A DNA stretch of 64,000 nucleotides from Gelatoporia subvermispora B (taxonomy: Eukaryota > Basidiomycota > Agaricomycetes > Polyporales > Gelatoporiaceae): NCBI GenBank assembly GCA_000320605.2, contig KB445803.1, forward strand, positions 814,617-878,616, written 5' to 3'. The notes beneath the pieces are model-generated. The model did no database searches. It was given only the letters and a program-made list of their open reading frames with translations, and had not been told where the DNA came from. The translations under genes were made by a program, and so were the position numbers. Below are positions 1-13,200 of this stretch, piece by piece; positions within the stretch are counted from its first letter, which is position 1; each line of letters begins with the position of its first letter.

Positions 1-406
1 AGCTCCACCCAGTGGAGCTGTCTCAGTCAGCAAGTGGAGCTATGACATCATCTGGCTCCACCAGCGCATGGTTTCTCCAGAGCTGATCCTGTGACCTTTC
101 CAGAAGGTTCCACTACCTTCCAGATGATCCCTTCGCTTTCCAGATGGTTCTAGCACCTTCCAGCACCTTCCTGTCGCTTCTAGACTCCTTCTAGACCTAG
201 CCATGCCTAGCCAGACCTAGACTGGGACATGTGACTCTGGGACACCTGCACATGTGCGCATCACGTGCATGCTATGTCACGTGACTAGCCTGGAGCCACG
301 CAGGCAGCCACTACCAGCTAACTCGTCACTGTTCTGAGAATGGAACATACACTGCCTGCCACTGCTCTAGCGCTGGTTAAGCGCTTAGCTTCGAAAAACT
401 GTGACA
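1..406 (-). repeat. LTR-like repeat, copy A (cut by window start)
   Basis: This stretch matches 31,542-31,947 base for base with no indels; I count three mismatches in 406 bases. Both copies end at the same point. Read on the minus strand, that end begins TGTCACAGTTTTTCGAAGC, a TG-starting LTR-type terminus. The other end lies before the window. No retroelement coding sequence adjoins it, so a solo LTR or a fragment is most likely. The near identity of the copies implies recent insertion compared with the heavily decayed neighbours. Confidence 0.6.
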
Positions 407-1055
407 GAGGGCCAGGATGATTCATATACAGCTGGGCCTAAGATTTGCATGAAGACATCTTCTAGGACCTCGTCAAAGAGATTACATCAGGGAAATGGAC
501 AGTTCCTATATGGTCCAATATAGGCCGTATAGCCCCAGTAGACAACATTGGCAGGTCCCCTTCCATATCGGGCTGCCGTATTTGTGCACGTCCTACCCCA
601 TGCTGTCGTAGCCGCCCATCGGCCACCATAGACGACGCGGCTTATAGTCGTCATAGCGTTTTTGTGCGGTATATAGGTTTCTTACTCCTGGGCAGTTCTA
701 TCTAGCCATGGATTGCCTATCCATATATAGACTCTCTCGTTGTTCCCTTTCAGCCGCTTTAGCCGCTCGCATTTGCATTTGAATCACACGCAGCTGCCAC
801 GAATCGTGTTCATTACACTTGTAGCTACAGACCTTGTATTCTACTACAATACCCTGGCGCAATGCCCTTCATACTTCACTTATTGGCCTGCACTGCCTAT
901 GTCCATTGGGCGAAATCTTCCTCACCTAGCAGGCTCTCTACCGCCGCGAGTCCTGCTCCATCGGACTCTGCCTGCATCGCGTCTGACGTCCCCGCGTTCA
1001 CTCTGCACACCACACATCAGTGTCAATCTCGTGTGCTCAAGATGCTCATCACAAC
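407..1055. other. Gene-free stretch, 3' flank of the DUF6532-type gene
   Basis: I see no coherent coding sequence here. Short open frames overlapping 740-1,134 are shadows of the minus-strand gene whose stop codon is at 1,056. A TATATA-like sequence near 670 and another near 722 have no gene to serve. Confidence 0.5.
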
Positions 1056-3028
1056 TCACCGGCATGTCCTGAGAAGGTCTTGCTGCAGTGTCTTGAAGGC
1101 GTTTGACGACTTCTTCGCAGTGTAATCTTCCCATGTCTGTAGAGTCTTGATGTAGCTTTCGTAGTGTTTCCTGTATGGCGTCTCGGTGAAATGAATGGAT
1201 TCTTCAATACCTTCCTTCTATTCATCTATCACGCAACAGATCTTTAGCCTGTAACTTGTCAGATCAAACAATGGTGAACGTGATATATTGCTGCTAAACT
1301 TACCGCTGTCAGTGCTAGCACAATGGTCGGAAGCGGCATAGCATCTTCGAAGTACTCGGCGTACTTGATCCCGAGATTGGTCGTGCAGTTGTTTCGTGTT
1401 TGCTTGAAAAAGACCCGACTGATCATGTCCGCAATGATAGGATTCCAACAGAAGTCCGCTTGGTTGCCAGGCTCCTGCCTAATTGTCAACGCTGTTGCCA
1501 TATGGAGGTGAACATAGCAATATACTGGGTGCGCAAATGCGATCTTGTTAAGTAACAGGGCCACCACCCGGCGGTTATGTTCTTTGATCTCCGAGATCTC
1601 TGGGTCGGTGTTCTGAGCCGGTCTGAAACCGTAGCGTGCTGGTAGAAATGACTTTGCAGCCTTCTTCATGTCTCCACAGACTTGGCACTCATGATCACAA
1701 ATCTGCCGAGCCAGTGCTGTGAGCTCTCATGAGCATCCGAGAGATTCACGACAACATACCAGACGACGTTCCTTGTTGTTGATTCTCAACCTGCTGTCCC
1801 AGGTAATATCCCAGTCACCCTCTTCGCATGTGACTTGCCATGATTCAATGACAAACAGATCCTTCTTGTCATCGGTCAGCCAGGCTGAAGATGTAGCAAT
1901 CAGCAACTTGAAGTGTTTGTACACTACGTTGATGATCTCAATACGATAGTTTGCCAGGCCGCGTGCACTGCGGTCTCTACCTTTCTTGCGTGGGCGAGCC
2001 TCCACCATGGATCCATCTGACTCGTCGTCAGAGCTGAACTTGTCTGTTGGTATGCTGGCGCTATCTGTTGGGCTAGCTGACACCGAACAAGAGGTGTTGG
2101 TGCGCTTCCGCACGATGCCCCCCATTCCCTGAGACCCAAGTGGTTGGCCACGGGTCATGGTTCCATTGTTTTGCATTGTCAGAGTGGCCCGCATCGACTG
2201 AAACTACCAAGCAGGTTAGCTTAAGCAGTCCCTGCCTCATCCAGTACTTACCATGTTTCCTGATCCTATGAGACTTGCAGTCACAGCAGCTGTGTCATCT
2301 GTGATACTGCTCTCATCCTCAGCATCCCCATCGCCGCCGGCCCCTTCGGCTGGGTGCTGGTAATAGCCATTGAACGGTGCTGGCGGGAGACTGTTAGGTC
2401 GCACCAGGCTTGGTGGCTAGGATGTGAAATAACTAGACGCCATTACAGTAATCGCTAGGGGCACGAGATGGGGTGCTGGCATGGTGGGAGGTTGTACATC
2501 GCCTGGAGTGCGACACAAGGGTCCTGGCAAAGGAACGAACTGGAAATTTGGGTCAAGAACCATGCCTGTTGCAATTAGATTGGCGTGGTCACCACCTCGG
2601 TAGCATGGAGAGCTTTGGCCAAAGCTCTCCGTGTCATACATGCTTGACTCCGTGATGGTACGGCTTAGTGATTCCAGTGGAATCTCAGGCCCTCGATGCG
2701 GCTCACTACTTGCCGATGAGACTGCAGGGAATAGAACACGTGGTGGGCTGAGATGTTCTGGCACATCACAGGAGCCCTGCGATGTTGACTTGCGTGTGCT
2801 TGCACGCCGCTCTCGCCGTGCTGTTGATTTTGCGGGATCTTCTTCTAGAATGCTGTTAGTTTTCTTGTTGAACGAACTGATGGAGGAATGACCTACTATG
2901 CGTGGCCAGGCGTTCAGTCTCCTGCGGCGCACATCGCCCACAGCCCTGGGCAGGGGGAGGTTTCTGCGCGATGAAAAGAGCGTGGTCAGCTGGAGCTTCA
3001 CGTGTGTGTCGAGCCATGGGCACAACAA
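1056..3028 (-). pseudogene. DUF6532-type protein gene, one premature stop
   Basis: Four exons join in phase 0 on the minus strand: 3028-2252, 2197-1760, 1702-1304 and 1217-1056, with GT-AG introns of 54, 57 and 86 nt. The N-terminal third is low-complexity and Ser/Pro-rich, with a basic patch (RPRKKGRDRSARGL). The C-terminal half resembles the Agaricomycete DUF6532 family: a helical segment ANYRIEIINVVYKHFKLLIA, then AKSFLPARYGF, LALTA joined to KEGIEESIHF, and the tail YRKHYESYIKTLQTWEDYTA. The function of this family is unknown to me. One in-frame TAG (2417-2419) interrupts the N-terminal exon; CAG to TAG would explain it. The true start is uncertain: an alternative frame around 2,860-3,120 could hold an upstream exon. 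It is divergent from the Plavaka transposase. Confidence 0.6.
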
Positions 3029-3332
3029 CTCTCATTTTGATTTGTGAGCGTCGGGGTTCTGCCAGAGAAGTGTGTTGGCACCCATGAAGCGCATTGTGTC
3101 TGGGGAAGCACGTTGAGCCAAGAAGCAAACTTTGTTAGTGGTGCAAATAGTATGACAAACAATGCGAGGCTCACTAGCCAATCAGGGAGCCTGCCAGACC
3201 ACATTCACATCTTGACTGGCCTCACACATACTCACAGTTCCCAATTCTACTCATCCCATGTTTACTGTTTGTCTATTCTGTAATATATACTTCAACTCAC
3301 GCAGCGGGGTGCGCCAGCATCTCTCGTAATCT

Positions 3333-6300
3333 GTGCGCTGTTCTCAGCAGTGCGAGAGACAGCGTGTTGCGCGTTGGGAAGCTCAGGTCGCCGGGACAAC
3401 TCATCCAGATACCCAAGATGACCTGATGCAGGACGACTCGCAAGGCACGCCCTCCGGAGCAACATCTTGGCTGGTCCCGGAGAACAAGCCTCTGCCACAT
3501 GAGAATGAAATGGACAGCGCACCTGATGTTAATGCACTTGCGCCAGCACAAGACCCTCCCGATGTGCCTATCCACACATACCCCCGACCGCAGTATGCCC
3601 AGGTTTTTCCACCAGAGAAGCGAGCCGGTCATGTCCAAGGCCAGGCGCCAACGCAATTCGAGATATGGCAAGACGAGCAGCGCGTGAGTCGTCAGGGAGA
3701 CCACGGACCCTTTGAGAGCCAAGAGGAATGGGAGTTAGCGCAGTGGATAGTGAAAAACATTGGTCATACCCAGTCAGAACAGTTCCTGAAGTTACCTATT
3801 GTAAGTGATTATGAGTCTGGCCAACATACGTGAAGCACTACTGACCTTCCAACAGATTCAGTCGCGTGTCAAGCTCTCCTTCCACAACAAAAGCAATTTG
3901 TTCAAAGCCGTGGACAGTCTGCCTAATAGCGGCGTGAAGTGGACTTGTAAAGAGGTGACCGTGACAGGTGATTTGACAGGCAAAGGAGATGTGCCACAGA
4001 CAGAAAGCATCGAGATATGGTTTCGAGATCCTCTTAAGTGTATCCAAGAGCTCATGAACAATCCCATGTTCAAAGATAATATGTTGTACGCGCCACAGAA
4101 GCAGTATGCAGACAAAGAGGGGAAGACTCAAGTGATCGACAAGATGGCAAGTGCAGACTGGTGGTGGGAGATCCAGGTGCATCTGCTCGGCTATCTGGAT
4201 CTCACATTCCCGCGATGTGTTAACTTGTTGACTGTTCTCGACTCTCAGGGGCGCCTACCCGCAGGCACAACCGTGGCGCTGGTGATTCTCTTATCGGACA
4301 AGACCAAACTGTCGCAATTGCATGGCGACAAGAGTGCGCACCCCGTGTATCTCACTCTAGGCAATATCGCAAAGGATGTACGACGCAAGGTCTCTGCCCA
4401 TGCAACTGTCCTCGTGGGCTATCTCCCAGTCGCAAAGCTAGATTGCTTCTCGGACAAGGCCCGGTCTGTGGCACGCTATCGGCTCTTTCATCACTGTATG
4501 AGCTGTATCTTTCGCAAGCTCGCAGAGGCAGGCCGGACTGGTGTACATATGACTTGTCCTGATGGGCTGATCCGGTAGATCTGGCCCATCATTGCCACGT
4601 ATGTCGCTGACTTTCCGGAACAGTGTCTCATGGCCTGCTGTATGGAGAACCGGTGCCCGATGTGCAAAGTCCCAGCGGAAGCACGGGGGTCTGGCGAATC
4701 CTTTTCACATTGCAACCAGCATAAGACTCTGCAACTGCTTCGCGATCTGAAATCTGGCTCAGCTGACCCGGCAACCCGTGCTCAATTTACCAAATTTGGG
4801 CTACGACGTGTTTACCCTTCATTCTGGCATGATCTCCCACATTACAATGTCGCGCTGTGGTTCACGCCCGATTTGTTACATCAACTTCACAAGGGAGTCT
4901 TCAAGGACCATCTTGTGAAGTGGTGTATAGCGCTCATCGGCAAAAAGGAGATGGATGCTCGATTTTGTGCAATGCCTGATCTGGCGGGCATGCGGCACTT
5001 TGGTAATGGGATATTAGGTGTCTCGCAGTGGACAGGGCATGAGCACAAGGAAATGGAACGTATTTTCCTCGGGATAATGATGGGATATGAAGATGAGCAG
5101 GTCATCCGAACGACCCACGCAGTCCTAGACTTCATTTACCTATTCTCATTGCAGTCACATACCGACCAGACGCTGCAGAGTCTCGCAGCTGCTCTGAATG
5201 ATTTCCACACATACAAAGATGTGTTCATTGAACTCGGGGCACGATCGCAATCTCACTTCAACATTCTGAAGATCCACACCATAACACATTATGTTTCTAT
5301 GATTTGATTGTTCAGCTCGGCAGATGGGTTCAACACCGAGTCGCCCGAACGGCTGCATATCGACTATGCGAAGGATGCATATCGTGCCAGCAACCGGCAC
5401 AACTATGTCATTCAAATGGTCACCTGGCTGCATCGCCAGGAGACCATTGACAGGTTCAGCCTCTATCTCGAGTGGTGAAGACTCCAACAGGCCGCACTTC
5501 ACGCAACTGCCAGCCTGTCAATATCAGAAGGCTCCAGCTCAGCTTCTGAGTCAGATACTGAGCACCTTGGACAGCGCCACGATCATCAAGTCATGTCTCC
5601 CGAGAAGCCAATTGTCAAGGTCAAGGGGCGCAAATGTGCGCAGTATCCATTCGCAACAAAAGCCCCTTGAGGGTTCCGTCACATGGAAGCAAGTCACGTG
5701 GTGGAGGAGCACCATGCTCCACGCTTTTTGCAGGCTGTCCGGACATTCTTGTTTTCGCAGAGAATAACAGACTGAAACCCGGGAGAATTTGACGTTTTTG
5801 AGCTGTACCACCGATTGGTGTTCCGGCTTCCCGAAATTCCAGCGACAGGCCAAGACCACCTGCAGAACTCGATCCACGTGAGTCCAGCATTACCTCCTAA
5901 GCTCCGGAGTCAGGGTCAGCCGGAGAAATTCAATTTCGCCTTGGTGCAAACAGCAGAAGGCAACGAGGTGACACGGGCTACACCCCTGGAAGGTGTGTGA
6001 CACTCATCAGTCTGGATGGGCGCCGGCTAACAACTAACAGGTTTGCGAGTAGCACATGTGCGCATGCTTTTCAAGCTACCTGAGCACCTGTGTCGCCGTG
6101 CAATGCCAGCGGGTAAACTACTTGCATACATTGAGTGGTTTACGCCGTTTCAGTGCCGCGACACCATATCAGACATGCTAGTGGTCACACGATCAACCTG
6201 CATGCATCAACGCTATAGTGAGGTGATTGAAGCAGACCGAATTGTTCGGAATTGTCACCTGTGGCCAAAGATGGGCTGCAGTGTCATCGATACAGGTTGG

Positions 6301-6531
6301 ACACAAGAGAATATCATTGAATTATTTACTACATTCTATTTGAATCCCTTTGTTGACATGCATATTCTATGGTTCGAGTCGGGCATTGGGGCTGTATGTA
6401 GTATCATGATGAAATGTATAGATGGCGCAGTCACGTGCAGCTGTAGAGACTGTCGACGTGCAAGATTACTCACGGGCGTGGGTTATCGTCAGGAAGGGGT
6501 GGATCACATTGGCATGGCAGACACTTTATGA
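3333..6531 (+). pseudogene. Plavaka-type transposase pseudogene
   Basis: This looks like the Plavaka family of basidiomycete DNA transposases. An N-terminal exon (to 3,800) ends QSEQFLKLPI, followed by a 55-nt intron (3,801-3,855). A long frame then runs to an intron at 5,993-6,040 and a final exon from 6,041. Family-like stretches include a segment rich in WWWEIQ and [19 protein letters not shown], the CMENRCPMCKVP zinc-like motif, LHQLHKGVFKDHLVKW, and SADGFNTESPERLHIDYAKD. The whole body stays in one frame but contains five in-frame stops: TAG 4,576 and TGA at 5,305, 5,476, 5,668 and 5,773. No frameshift is needed. Each stop is explained by CAG to TAG or CGA to TGA. Coding similarity fades after about 6,370. 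The 5' start and the terminal repeats were not found. Confidence 0.75.
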
Positions 6532-7260
6532 GGGGGGCCGCAGGCTCATTGTCGTTGTGATCCTGCATGCGGATGTGGATGCGACAGATCTTGTTGAGCG
6601 GTGGGATCTCTTTGAGCCAGTCGAGGAGACGAGCGAGGGAAAGGAGCTATAATGAAATCAATGATAAGCACGGAGAACAGTTGAATTAAGGGTAACTTAC
6701 CTCATCGAGCTTATGATACCAGAAGGCTATGTAGGTGATCCATCAGTCGATCCAGGGGCGCGAGCACATAAATTGGAGAGGCCAAATTGAAGTCCAGTGG
6801 TCTTGCGTGCACCAAATCGGGTCGTACAGGCCCGGGTGAGCTGAGCGTGTCGCAAGGAGTGTGTCAGGACTGTGGGTGAATAGGCTCGTGAGCAAGCGTC
6901 GGTTGTGTGTGCATAGCTGGAGCCGGAGCTCCCATACATCCGGGTCGACAAATATGTCTTCCTCAGCACCCTGCCAGATAGGGTGCCAAGTCTCTGGTAG
7001 TTAGCGTCATTGAATATGAATATTGAGGCACATACCTTGTTGTGGACAACATACAACGACCCAATGATGGCATCCGGCCTAACACCCTGCATGGGACGGA
7101 GGCCACCCCAGCGGAAGGTCTGGGTCTCGGTGAGGACCTGTTTGAGAGCGCGGTTGATAAAGTCTCGATAGGTGGGGTCTTCGTAGCGATCGTGGTCTTT
7201 TGGACAGTCAGGTGGGGAATGCCAGCGGTGCGCAAGAGGGGTCCTAGTGCGTTGAGGCAT
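6470..7260 (-). pseudogene. Unnamed Agaricomycete-style protein gene, one premature stop
   Basis: Three exons join in phase on the minus strand: 7260-7036, 6970-6701 and 6646-6470, giving 224 codons from the ATG at 7,260. I do not recognise the family. Readable stretches are RYEDPTYRDFINRALKQVL, WGGLRPMQGVRPDAIIGSLY, EEDIFVDPDVWELRLQLC, WYHKLDE and LLSLARLLDWLKEIPPLNKI. These have the tryptophan-rich, conserved look of a real protein. An in-frame TGA at 6,743-6,745 (RPWID stop WITYIAF) would arise from CGA. The 3' end overlaps the last exon of the convergent Plavaka pseudogene. A donor-like GTGAGT next to the stop leaves room for a further exon. Whether it belongs to the transposon or is a host gene is open. 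Confidence 0.45.
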
Positions 7261-10200
7261 CGTGTTGCGCTCTGTGAAGGCGGAACGGGAGTGTCGGGTG
7301 TGGATGGCGTCTGCAACTGAGAACGGGGGAAGCCAAAGCCGCAGAGCCTAGAGGGTATGAGAGGAAGCCCATCAGAGTGATGTGCATTCAGAAGAGGGTG
7401 CCGGGCTTCACAAAAATGCAAGCAATAGTACTCATAGTCGGGAAGACACTTATAGGCGTGCCATGGCGTGTGGTAGCAGACACGCTGCTACCAGAGGAGG
7501 CGCGTGCACGCGGGCGTCTGTATATTTCGTGCATATCTATGCGGTGCTATGTGGCATGTGAACACTATGTACTGCTGTATATTTGGGGCGCTGCTATCGC
7601 ATAGAAATGCTTTTTCCTGATGTATTGATGGGGCTGCCAGAAGCCATCACTTTGCGACCTATCTACGCCCACACTCCCACAATGAAAGCAAAGACTTTAG
7701 GAGGGCAGAATGACCTGCATCTCTGTGAGATTACTAAAAATGTGCATCTGACAACAATGAGCACACACCTGGATTAGCCAGGTGACCAGCACAATGATCT
7801 GCGTAGGGAGTCCCAGCTGTGTGATGTATAGCTTGATCTACCAGGATATTGTTAGACATAAACATCTGGCCATGGTTAACATGCAGCGGCATACAAAATG
7901 TCTGCTCGCTACAGCATGGTTGTTAAATGAGCGTCCACAGGGTGGTATCAATGGTGGACACGAGTCTCTGTTCTCCCTGTTAGATATGGAAATTTTCACA
8001 AAGTCTCACTTCTCGTTTCTAAAGCCCATGGACTCAAATTTCTGGGGCTATCACAAATACATTTTCACTGCTATCATCCACATAGCTCATGCCGAGTTCA
8101 TTGTGATAGCTATCAGCTGGAATGTCGGCACTAACGTGATCAGTCTGATGGTTCTTATTTGTATCATGGTTCAGGATTTTTGTGACATTTGTGGTGCACA
8201 TCACTCAGCTATTAAAGAGCTCCACAAAGATTGCCTGCAGCAGCTTTCTTTGAGTGTATTCAAGATTATAGACAGTCGACAGATTGCAGGTAACCCGCCT
8301 TGTTGCTAAGCTTTATCTACAATTTTTGCAGAAAGTCTCAATAATCAAATTGTGTCAGTGAACAGACATGGAAATCCTCAGGACACAGTTTGATGTAATT
8401 TAGCCTATGTAAGATGTATTTTCAGCCACTTGAGCAAAACTGCCATGAGCGCCACTTATCGCACACAAATATTTTGACACGTGTTGTAGTTAAGTAATCT
8501 CACAGTACTATCATAGTGATGTCTCACACTCAGGAGAATAAAGTTTGTATTAACATCAGGAAGCCTGGGAAGTTCGCTGGGAAGTTCGAGTTTAGTGTCG
8601 GGAAGCCCGGGAAGTTCGAATTTGACATTGGTAAGATTCTCAGATAGCATGTCCGTCTGTCAAATAATATCAAATGTTGTCACTTCTATGTGAGCACAAC
8701 ATTACAATAGGAGCTTGGATTAAATGTTCGCATATGTGCAATAAATCCACTGAAAATTTCACATTCATGGAACAGTACAGATAACATGAGTTGCACTAGG
8801 AATTAGCTCAATTATCAATCTGTGAGGGCACAAGACGAGAAATCGGACATACAAAACATGAACCTCCAGGTCTCTGTTCAGAGGTTTCATTGTAAGAAAT
8901 TCTTAGTTCTGGTGCAGCAGTCAGGTATGCTGCTGTTATGCACATTATGCACTCACGTCTTTGATCACAATCGTCTGTACAATCACCCAGAGAGGTATCT
9001 CATCCTAAAAATATGTGACCATTGTCCCAATCTGTGCTATTTGTCAAGAAATTGAAGTAAAGAAAAACAGGCTGTGGTACCGAATAGGCGTCCATGTTCA
9101 ATGAGATTGATGGCATCCTCTGTAGTAGAAATATTACCACACTGCTACATTTTTATCATAGGTCCAGCATGGATCTGAATTTACATGAGTCTGTCACAGT
9201 ATTAGCTTACTTCATAGGTTTCTGATATGATGTATTATCTATCACATTCCCAGTGGCTTCTTACGGGACCAGCCCCGCAATACAATTTACGGATCTTATC
9301 ACGATGTGCCAATATGACATGTCATGAGAAAGAGCCACCCTGTCCCTGACAATGCCGCGATACGATTACCTCAAACAGTGACTTTCCTACAGCACTCGCC
9401 CATTGTAGTTGTGTGCGTCATCCAGTTGGTCAATGTGTCGCCGTGATCTCAAGCTATAAAGGCGCATATTGATGCAGGCAGGGGGTCACATCATAAGAGC
9501 CCTGTGCAAAGCTGACATTCCAATCGGCCAAGTCCAAGTCCGAATTGGTCTACACTGTGCCTGAAAAGTATCAGATAGCTGTATATACTACACTCAGATT
9601 CATATACGGAATCTGGGTGAAGAGAGAATGAGGATTATGCAGAGGTAAAATAAGGTCGTACAAATCAACAATCCCTGGAGCAAGTAGCCCAGTAATATGT
9701 CTCTTCGTTGTTCTACTATGGTATACCAAAGTTGTGAATTGCCAGGTAGACTGTGTAAGACCCTCCTACTTCTAGCTGGTGCTCCAAGGTATCCTGACAA
9801 TACAGGACCATTGTCCTTCATACTGGTGGCTGCCTGCAGTAAAAGATCCTTGTGGCTTGACACCGCTTGCTCCCTTCCTCCTCTGCGGCATCAATGGACT
9901 ATCGCTGTGCAATACTGTCAGTAAGGCGGCTGAAATACAAGTGGCCTAAGATTAGAATCATCTTGGGTAAATCAAGAGTGTCATAATATGTTTGAGACTT
10001 GTCATGACGAAGTATATTGTTGGTGAGAATCAACCATGGCAAGGCTAAAGCAGTGTGCGTTGGTGCCATTAGGAGAGATAGTGTTCCCTTCCTGAAACAG
10101 TTACAAGGCTATAATTCATATCTGCACCTTTATCATTTGCGCATCTCCAGATAGCCTTCTAGTCGTGATATATTTTTGTAATATTATAGTGCTCCCAGGT

Positions 10201-13200
10201 AAGATGTAAACTCACTATTCGTCACTTGATGAGCACTGAAGTAGGTAATCTAAGCAGTCGCAGTGGTTGTACAATATAGATGGCTTACAGAGGATGCAAA
10301 GCAAAGCTGTGTTTTGTCATCAGAACATTCCCTTCATACCAAGGTCACTAGTGAAAAGACAAGAAGACTATTTGACAGTGAGTCACCTTGAAGGCACAGT
10401 GACTTGTCCACGCCCGTGGGAGTACAAAGCAGGAAATACTTGCTGGCACTAAACGCAGTAAGGTAGAGATTGCTTAGAAATCAGTATATGTTATTGACTC
10501 CTGGGAGACACCATGAGTTCACTGCGGAGAGTTGTGATCAAGATGGGCTTCATATGAACTGCTAGTTTCCATGTAGCTCTTTATAGCTTTCACTTGACGG
10601 AATGCTTTCTCAGCTTGGCACATCCACACGAACAAGGTAGATGTCCACCCGGTACAAATGATATGCCCTCAAGATGGACCATCTTCACTAACTGTACCAT
10701 CAATCCTGGTCTGGTCAATTTGGTTAGTAGAGGTAGGATGGGGCAACAGTTGCTGGAGGTGAGACGATGGGACCAAGTCCCATTGAGAGAAGTAAGGTGT
10801 GCTATACGCAGACAATGACAAGCTGCAAGGTAGTGTGAGCCTATCTGGTGTAAATTGGTGAGATGAAAACATAGCAGAAGACAGGCAGGAGGAGCCTGTG
10901 CAAGACAACCAGGTGATTGCGACTTGGGGTACAGGGTATATGTGCACAGGTTGCAGATTATTACCCGCCCACGCCCCAAAAGCTCTCTGCTGCCTCTGCT
11001 GTCAGATGGCACAAGGAATGCTAGAAAGACTGATAACATGGGGATGTCAAAGCATGTGAACTCCTTGAGTATAACCCAGAGCAATCTACTGTTCCTTAGG
11101 TATTGTAGCACGATGTAAAACCAGGTCTATGACAGCCAAATCTGAATGCAATCTAAAGCTAGTCGTCCTCTGTACCTTTGCCGGATTTTGGGATCCAGTC
11201 CTTTATCAGTAGCATCCCTGCCATGATGCACATGCTCCAAAGCTTCTTAGAATGGTGGAGTGGTTCCTGCTGACAGCCTGGTTCTATATGTGTGTGTTTT
11301 GTTTGGGGTTTTATGCTAGTGGGATCCAGTATTGTAGTACAATCTACTGAGAGTTGTGGTAAAAGTCTTGTGCCTTTTCTGACCAGGTCCTGGTACAATT
11401 TGTATAGGCAATTACTGCACTAAACACTGGGTGACACCCCTCCTGGAATATGTCCCAAAATCCCAAGAAGTGATTGCCGTTGATGAATGATTGGCCTGTG
11501 CGCTGACATTGGGAGGAGCAGAAGAAATGACAGCAGGGTGGGGTGCAGTAAGAGAGATCCTGGCTGTGTGAACTGAAAGAGATTGTAAGGAGAATCGCCG
11601 AGATGAGTCAGCTGAGTTGTATACGTGACACTGTGATACAGCAGGGAAGGTGGATAGAATTGAGATCAGAGGTGTTGGATAGGAAGGGGTCCAAGCGAAT
11701 GACTCTACAGATATAGACGACACCATTGCTGAAGGGTTCACAGAGGAAGTGCTAGGATGGGATGAGTGGGTGCTGTGTGTATTGGGAAAGAGAACAGACT
11801 CCACCTGTTCAACTAATGGCTGCCCAGGAGTAGTGTTTGCCATTACAGGCCAAAAGAGCGGATGTTCCGCCCAGAGGGGGTGAAGGTCGAGGTATTGCTA
11901 GTACATGAGACTACTGCCAATTATTGAGTCTGATAAGAGGGATCAGCCATATGTACATGTAGACAGAGTAGGTTAACAATACCTAGTGTTTTGATACCAG
12001 CACCTCCCTCCTGGAATGCATGCAGCTGTTCCTCATTAAGACCTGCTCCTGAGGCATTTAATTTGTCCTGGGCCTTGTGGTATGTGTCCTTAAGGCTGAT
12101 ACAGTAATTGTCAATTTAGGATTGGCACACAATATTATCTTGTGCTGTGCAGTAGCCTCACGGGAGGTGTCATTTAATCCCAGTAACCCTTTTCATTATC
12201 TAGGTGACAAATAACAGGTAGGAGTGTAGTACTAATCATGTGTCCAAGAGTGAGAAATCTCACTCAAATCAGCCAATCTGATAGCCAGGGCTCCCTGTGA
12301 GATTGCTAAGACTAGGAGTTGTCCAAATTTATGTTTTGCATGCCCCCAGTGGGTCATGAGGGGGTAAGAATAATAGGATTTTAAGATTGGGGTAGATCTC
12401 ATATGTTCATGTGAAATTGTGTCGCTATTGTGGTGCAATTTCCTTACCCGGTATCTGTGCACTGTGCATTTCCTTTCTTATTCTAGCACAGATCAGGTGA
12501 TGGAAGCTTACTTAATTTGAGTTACATGCAGGACCAAGGTCATGTGGTAGAAGGTAGTGTGGAAATGCAGTGCCAGGACCCAATTTCATATATCTTCTCT
12601 CTACTTGCCCCAGCCTAGCATATCATGATGCCATTGCCCTGATATCTGTATAAGCCAAGTCCCACAACATGAAAGCGCTGACAAGAAGAGTGGGGTATGC
12701 AAAGTTGGCATTAATGGCTGATCTGACTTTGAATTTGGCTCAAATTATGCTCTGCTACTGACTTGCAGCAACTTCTCATCAGGCAGTGAGTTGCCATTAG
12801 GTTTTCTCCTTTCATTCTGCCAGTATCACTACCATGAATAGTGGAAGCGGTAGGCAGAAGAACTCAAACCATTCAAGTGTGCCCTCTCTCTATGCAGTCA
12901 ACAGGTATATAGTTACATCAGCTGTGATCAATATGAAGATATGCATGTGATCTAATATTTCTCCCATTTCTTGGCTGACTTACAGGCGAACCAAGCCCAG
13001 CCTTGAGACTGTAGGTGAACAACTTTTTATCTCCCTCAGCCTACACCCTAGTGTTTTGCCAACTTTACCCAGGCCTTGCCCAATAATTTCCTTGGCAAGG
13101 ATTGCAGAGATTGCAAACAGTGCTCACATCACTTCTTCAACTGAGCCATACCCTAGGATGTATTTCTCAAATATCTGTGAGTACCAATTTCCTGTATCTC

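Noticed and set aside
740..1134. Plus-strand frames over the DUF6532-type 3' exon
   Set aside because: Shadows of the minus-strand gene; the conserved tail reads only on the minus strand.
6370..6385. GGTTCGAGTC resembling a tRNA B box
   Set aside because: No A box or cloverleaf stems at the right distance, and it lies in the transposase 3' region.
7782..8309. 175-codon plus-strand frame, hydrophobic
   Set aside because: It lies in AT-rich decayed sequence, shows no motif, and its composition reflects low CpG content.
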